From NCBI RefSeq assembly GCF_036370855.1, contig NC_088105.1, positions 11,537,619 to 11,601,618 on the forward strand: a stretch of 64,000 bases of DNA, given 5' to 3'. Positions 60,801 to 64,000 of the stretch are shown here, piece by piece. How positions within the stretch are numbered: position 1 is the stretch's first letter; each line of letters opens with the position of its first letter. The notes under the pieces were generated by a model. That model did no database searches, was not told the origin of the DNA, and was given only the letters and a program-made list of their open reading frames with translations. A program made the translations under genes and the position numbers. Source of the stretch: Dromaius novaehollandiae (taxonomy: Eukaryota > Chordata > Aves > Casuariiformes > Dromaiidae).

Positions 60801-63800
60801 TTGGGCTGAGTTGAGGTGCCAGGCTGCTGCAGGCAGTTCCTGGTGTGTTGCTTAGCGGCCTGAAAGGGCATTGCAGAGAGGCTTTGAGATGGGGCTGATG
60901 AGCTGGTGCTGAGCTCACCGCTGCGCTCACGCTGCTCCATCCCAAGATGCCCATCATGAGGAAACAAGCTCTGCTTGTCCTGCCAAACGATTCCCCCTCC
61001 CCGGCCCCAGCCCAACCGCCCCCCAACCCCCAGCTCTGCCAGAGACCCTCAGCAGAGGAGCTCTGTTCTGGGCTCAGGGTGACATCCACACTGTGTCCCC
61101 TCCCCGTTGTGTTGGGGAGAGGTAAGATGCTGAGGGCAGCCGCGGCGTTTTGCTCAGTTAGGCTTGTGGGGGGGGTAGGCGTGCTGAAATGCCCTGAGAG
61201 GCTGCTTCTCTGTGACTGTGCTTTTCTGGCCAGTTTCCGCTGTCGGAGAAGGTCTCCAAGATGAGTGACGCTCAAAGGACAGCGGCACTGGAGTCGGTGC
61301 TTAAGAAAGTGCTACAGAAGGTGAGCAATTCTCTGCATCGTGGGTTGGAGAAGGAAAGCAAGGCGGCAGGCTGAGGGTTCTGCAGGAGAGTGGTGGGAGC
61401 TGGCGGGAGGACAAGGTACTGGAGTCCTTGCCCTTCCGAGGCTAAGCTGCCCGTGCCATGGCCCTGATAACTTTCTTCCTGTAAAGTTGGAGGGCACGTG
61501 CTCGGGAGGAGGAGCGGTGTCTTTCTGTGCTCCCTTGCCTGAGAGACCTTAAAGTCTCAGGGAGATTCTGAATGCACAAGTAGCTGGGGAGAGGAGAGAG
61601 ACTTCGGAGCGTTCTCTGTCTGGAGAGAGGCCGGCCAAAGTTCCTCCTGCGGAAGATGCTTGAGAATCGCTCGGAATCCACCCTGAACAACCGCTTTGTT
61701 TCAGACGGTTGAAGAAGAAGTTGTCGTATTTGTCATCGACAACGCGCACTACATTGACGCGACCTCCTGGGCTTTTCTGTGGCGGATGCTCAGAGATGTC
61801 CCGGCCTTCCTGGTCATGGGCTTGGCTCCTGGTCGCTCTAGAAGACAGAGGCTTTGCAAAGCTGCAGCAGACATCCTGAAGCTGCAGCAAACAACCTGTG
61901 TCCATCTGGAAGAGCTGAAACCTCCAGCTGTTGTGCAGAAAGCCTGCCAGGCCCTTGGAGTTGTCAGCATGCCCCGGGCCCTAGAGACGTAAGTGCCAGG
62001 CAGGGCCTCTGAGCTCTTCCCGAGGGGTCGAACCTCTGCAGAGGGTGGAAGGGAAGGAACGCCCGGGAAAGGAAGCGCGCGGCTTCTGGAAGCGCCGCTG
62101 CGTCTAGGCAGCGTCAGAGCTGGCTTTCTCATGACACACGATGCTGGCAGTTGTGAGCTGAGAGTGGGCAGCTGCCTGGACACAGAGCATAGGAGGTGTC
62201 AGCCCTTGTGTGTTGCGCTGGAAGGCAGGCGGGCAGTGGTCCTGGGCCTTGGCGTGGCTGAGGTGTGGGAAGGCATTTGCCTAGGCGGCGGGGCTGATCT
62301 GCCGGGGCCGAGGCTCTCACTGGTGCTGGCGAGGGTCGAGGCTGCTGGGGACAGGAAAGACGAGGCTTGCTGCTCTGCGCCTTGGGCACTGTCCGCGACT
62401 GTTCTCCTGCGGCTTGCAGCAACCGCTGTATCTTGAGGGCAGCTCACGTGCCAGAGCCGGTGGGAGTCCTGGCCCGTTCAAAAGGGAGGTGTGGCTGTGG
62501 TGAAGACGCTGGTGCGAAGTGTGTCCCGCCTCGCTTTGCCTGTGTCAGTCCCTGCTGGATCTGCTCCTTTCCAGGTTCCTGATGCAGAGAAGCTACGGGA
62601 TCCCATATTACTGTGAGGAACTGCTGAGCCACCTTAATCGCCACAACATGCTCTTGTTCCACCCGCTGCGGAAGGATGGAAAAACGGAGGCCAAGTGGGA
62701 GAGCCTCTTCAGTAAGCACCTTTGTGGTGGGCTGCCTGGTTGCTGTGGTCCATCTTCCACAGCACATTCTTGCCCTGGGGTTCCCCTGTGAATTTGGCCC
62801 AGTCAGATGTTGCAGCAGTACCGAGCTTGGTGTGGATCAGGTGTGGGTTCCTCCATGCCTTGCTGCTGGGATAGGCCAAGCACGGGCTGGGGAGTCTTGG
62901 TGGCTTTGAGAGGGCCAGCGCTGCTGCTGTGGCAGAAAATTGCAAAGGAGGAGAAGAGAGGCTCCCTGGCACTAAGCTAAGCCCTGGAATGGTTTGGGAC
63001 GAGCGTGACCTGGGGCGGTTATTCTGCAGCGGTGCCGAGAGTCACGTGGCTGCAGCGGTCCTTGTCGGCAGCCCCGCGGCTGGATTTCTGCTGCCGCTGA
63101 CCCCAGGTCCCAGCTGCTGAAGACCTGCTGGGGGGTGAATGCTAAAGGGTGGAGGACGGAGGGAGGGCAGATGAGTAACGTGTGCAGGCAGGCAGTCACG
63201 GCACAAACTGCCTCCCTTTGATAATCGCTTTATCCTGCTCTCTCGCTCCGCTCAGCTTCTGCGATGGAGGCTTCTCCTGGGGCAGCATGCCACAGCTCCA
63301 GCGCGGGGAAGGACTGCAGGGTGTGCACCGTCAGACCTGACGTGAACCTGCAGAACACCGTGCTTCCCCCCACCCTGAAAGGTGAGGGGCCGAGCCCTGC
63401 TGGGGCATCGCCGGGCTTCTTTCCCGGGGCATTGGCTAGAGAGAGGCTGGGCGTCCGCGTGCTGCCGAGTTGCCCCTCTCAGCTCTGCTGGGAAGGTGGC
63501 TGTGGTCCCGCTGGCTCTTCCCGTCTCTAGGGGTGCTGGGTGGGAGGCTGTGAATGAGCATCCCTGCCCTCTAGCAAAGATGGGTGGCCTGGGTTGCGCC
63601 TGCCCAACGGGTTTGGTCCCTAGGAAGCAAGGCTAGAATCTACCATGTCCTGTGTGGAAGCTGATGCAGCCTCTGCAGCCTTGGTCTTGGGAGAGGGCAA
63701 GAGAGAGACCTGCGGCTTGTTTTTGACAGAGATTGCGCTGACTGAGCTGGACAGCATGGAGCCCTCAGAGCAGCTGGTTTTGAAGTGTGCAGCCATCATC

Positions 63801-64000
63801 GGGCTGATGTTTACCACCGAGCTGCTGTTCCACATCCTTCCCACGTGGACCAAGGCTAAGATGGAGAAGGCATTGAACGTCCTGGTGAGAGGCCGCATCT
63901 TGAAGTGGCTGAAGGCTGAAAAGGTGGCGGAAGACAGCAGTGTTTCCACCAAGGGGTCCGTCGCCTCTCTGGAGGAAGAGTGCGGTAAGTGGTGATACCA
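50594..64000 (+). repeat. Tandem unit 3 of the array, cut by the window end
   Basis: The first 13.4 kb of a third unit, shifted exactly 25,296 bp from unit 2. It ends inside ADCY10, 16 bases after exon 19. It carries more private differences than the other two units, concentrated between about 55.4 and 62.2 kb. Nothing marks the array end here, so more copies may follow. Confidence 0.97.
51878..64000 (+). CDS. ADCY10: Adenylate cyclase type 10 (soluble adenylyl cyclase), copy 3, cut at window end
   Basis: Coding exons 1-19 are present: 51878-52031, 52835-52939, 53488-53526, 54066-54209, 54727-54935, 55213-55309, 55637-55725, 56277-56468, 56711-56832, 57161-57237, 57562-57751, 58865-58917, 59826-59979, 60442-60634, 61234-61320, 61705-61988, 62575-62711, 63256-63381, 63730-63984. 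They encode about 902 residues: both cyclase domains and the NTPase module. The frame is open throughout and all splice sites are kept. Differences from copies 1 and 2 are A458V at the end of C2 (a position that is Ala in human) and T688A and S709P in the NTPase module. Cyclase metal-binding and C2 catalytic residues are unchanged, and Trp178 is shared. Exons 20-32 should lie beyond the window. Confidence 0.93.

Noticed and set aside
1-64000. CRISPR array, prophage, operon or other prokaryotic system
   Set aside because: The only large periodicity is the 25.3-kb unit. The genes are intron-containing vertebrate genes with GT-AG splicing and poly(A) signals.

Overview
The window looks like GC-rich vertebrate nuclear DNA, probably from a bird (possibly another sauropsid). 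It has split genes with very short introns (longest about 1.1 kb), canonical GT-AG sites, a dense CpG island and little recognisable interspersed repeat. The bird assignment is inference from this compactness and from protein similarity; nothing in the sequence names the species.

Layout: the window is 2.53 copies of one head-to-tail tandem unit of 25,296 bp (the first unit is 1 bp longer). Units start, with an arbitrary phase set by the window edge, at 1, 25298 and 50594. Each unit carries on the + strand: (1) about 1.3 kb of AT-richer upstream DNA; (2) a 32-coding-exon gene for soluble adenylyl cyclase, ADCY10, spliced here by eye into an uninterrupted 1,589-residue reading frame; (3) a 3' flank with ATTAAA poly(A) signals; (4) a CpG island; (5) only the first two coding exons of the kinetochore gene NUF2; (6) about 2.7 kb of non-coding DNA running into the ADCY10 start of the next unit. 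Unit 1 (ADCY10 1286-21827, NUF2 fragment 23027-23844) and unit 2 (ADCY10 26582-47123, NUF2 fragment 48323-49140) hold all of these parts. Unit 3 is cut by the window end after ADCY10 exon 19.

ADCY10 makes cAMP in cytosol, cilia and sperm in response to bicarbonate and calcium. The encoded protein has two class III cyclase domains (C1, C2), a P-loop NTPase module and a long helical-repeat C-terminal half. The two catalytic metal-binding aspartates and the main C2 catalytic residues are kept. The arginine that in human sAC contacts bicarbonate (Arg176) is Trp in all three copies. NUF2 is a subunit of the Ndc80 kinetochore complex; each unit holds its promoter-like island and about half of its N-terminal calponin-homology domain, so these copies cannot make a working NUF2.

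The copies are more than 99% identical. Differences are unevenly spread: copy 3 has a cluster of private variants at about 55.4-62.2 kb, while copies 2 and 3 share variants against copy 1 in the first 1.5 kb. This suggests recent amplification with exchange between units. The main points of interest are the multi-copy, apparently intact ADCY10 array and the repeated placing of a NUF2 promoter and truncated gene upstream of the next ADCY10.
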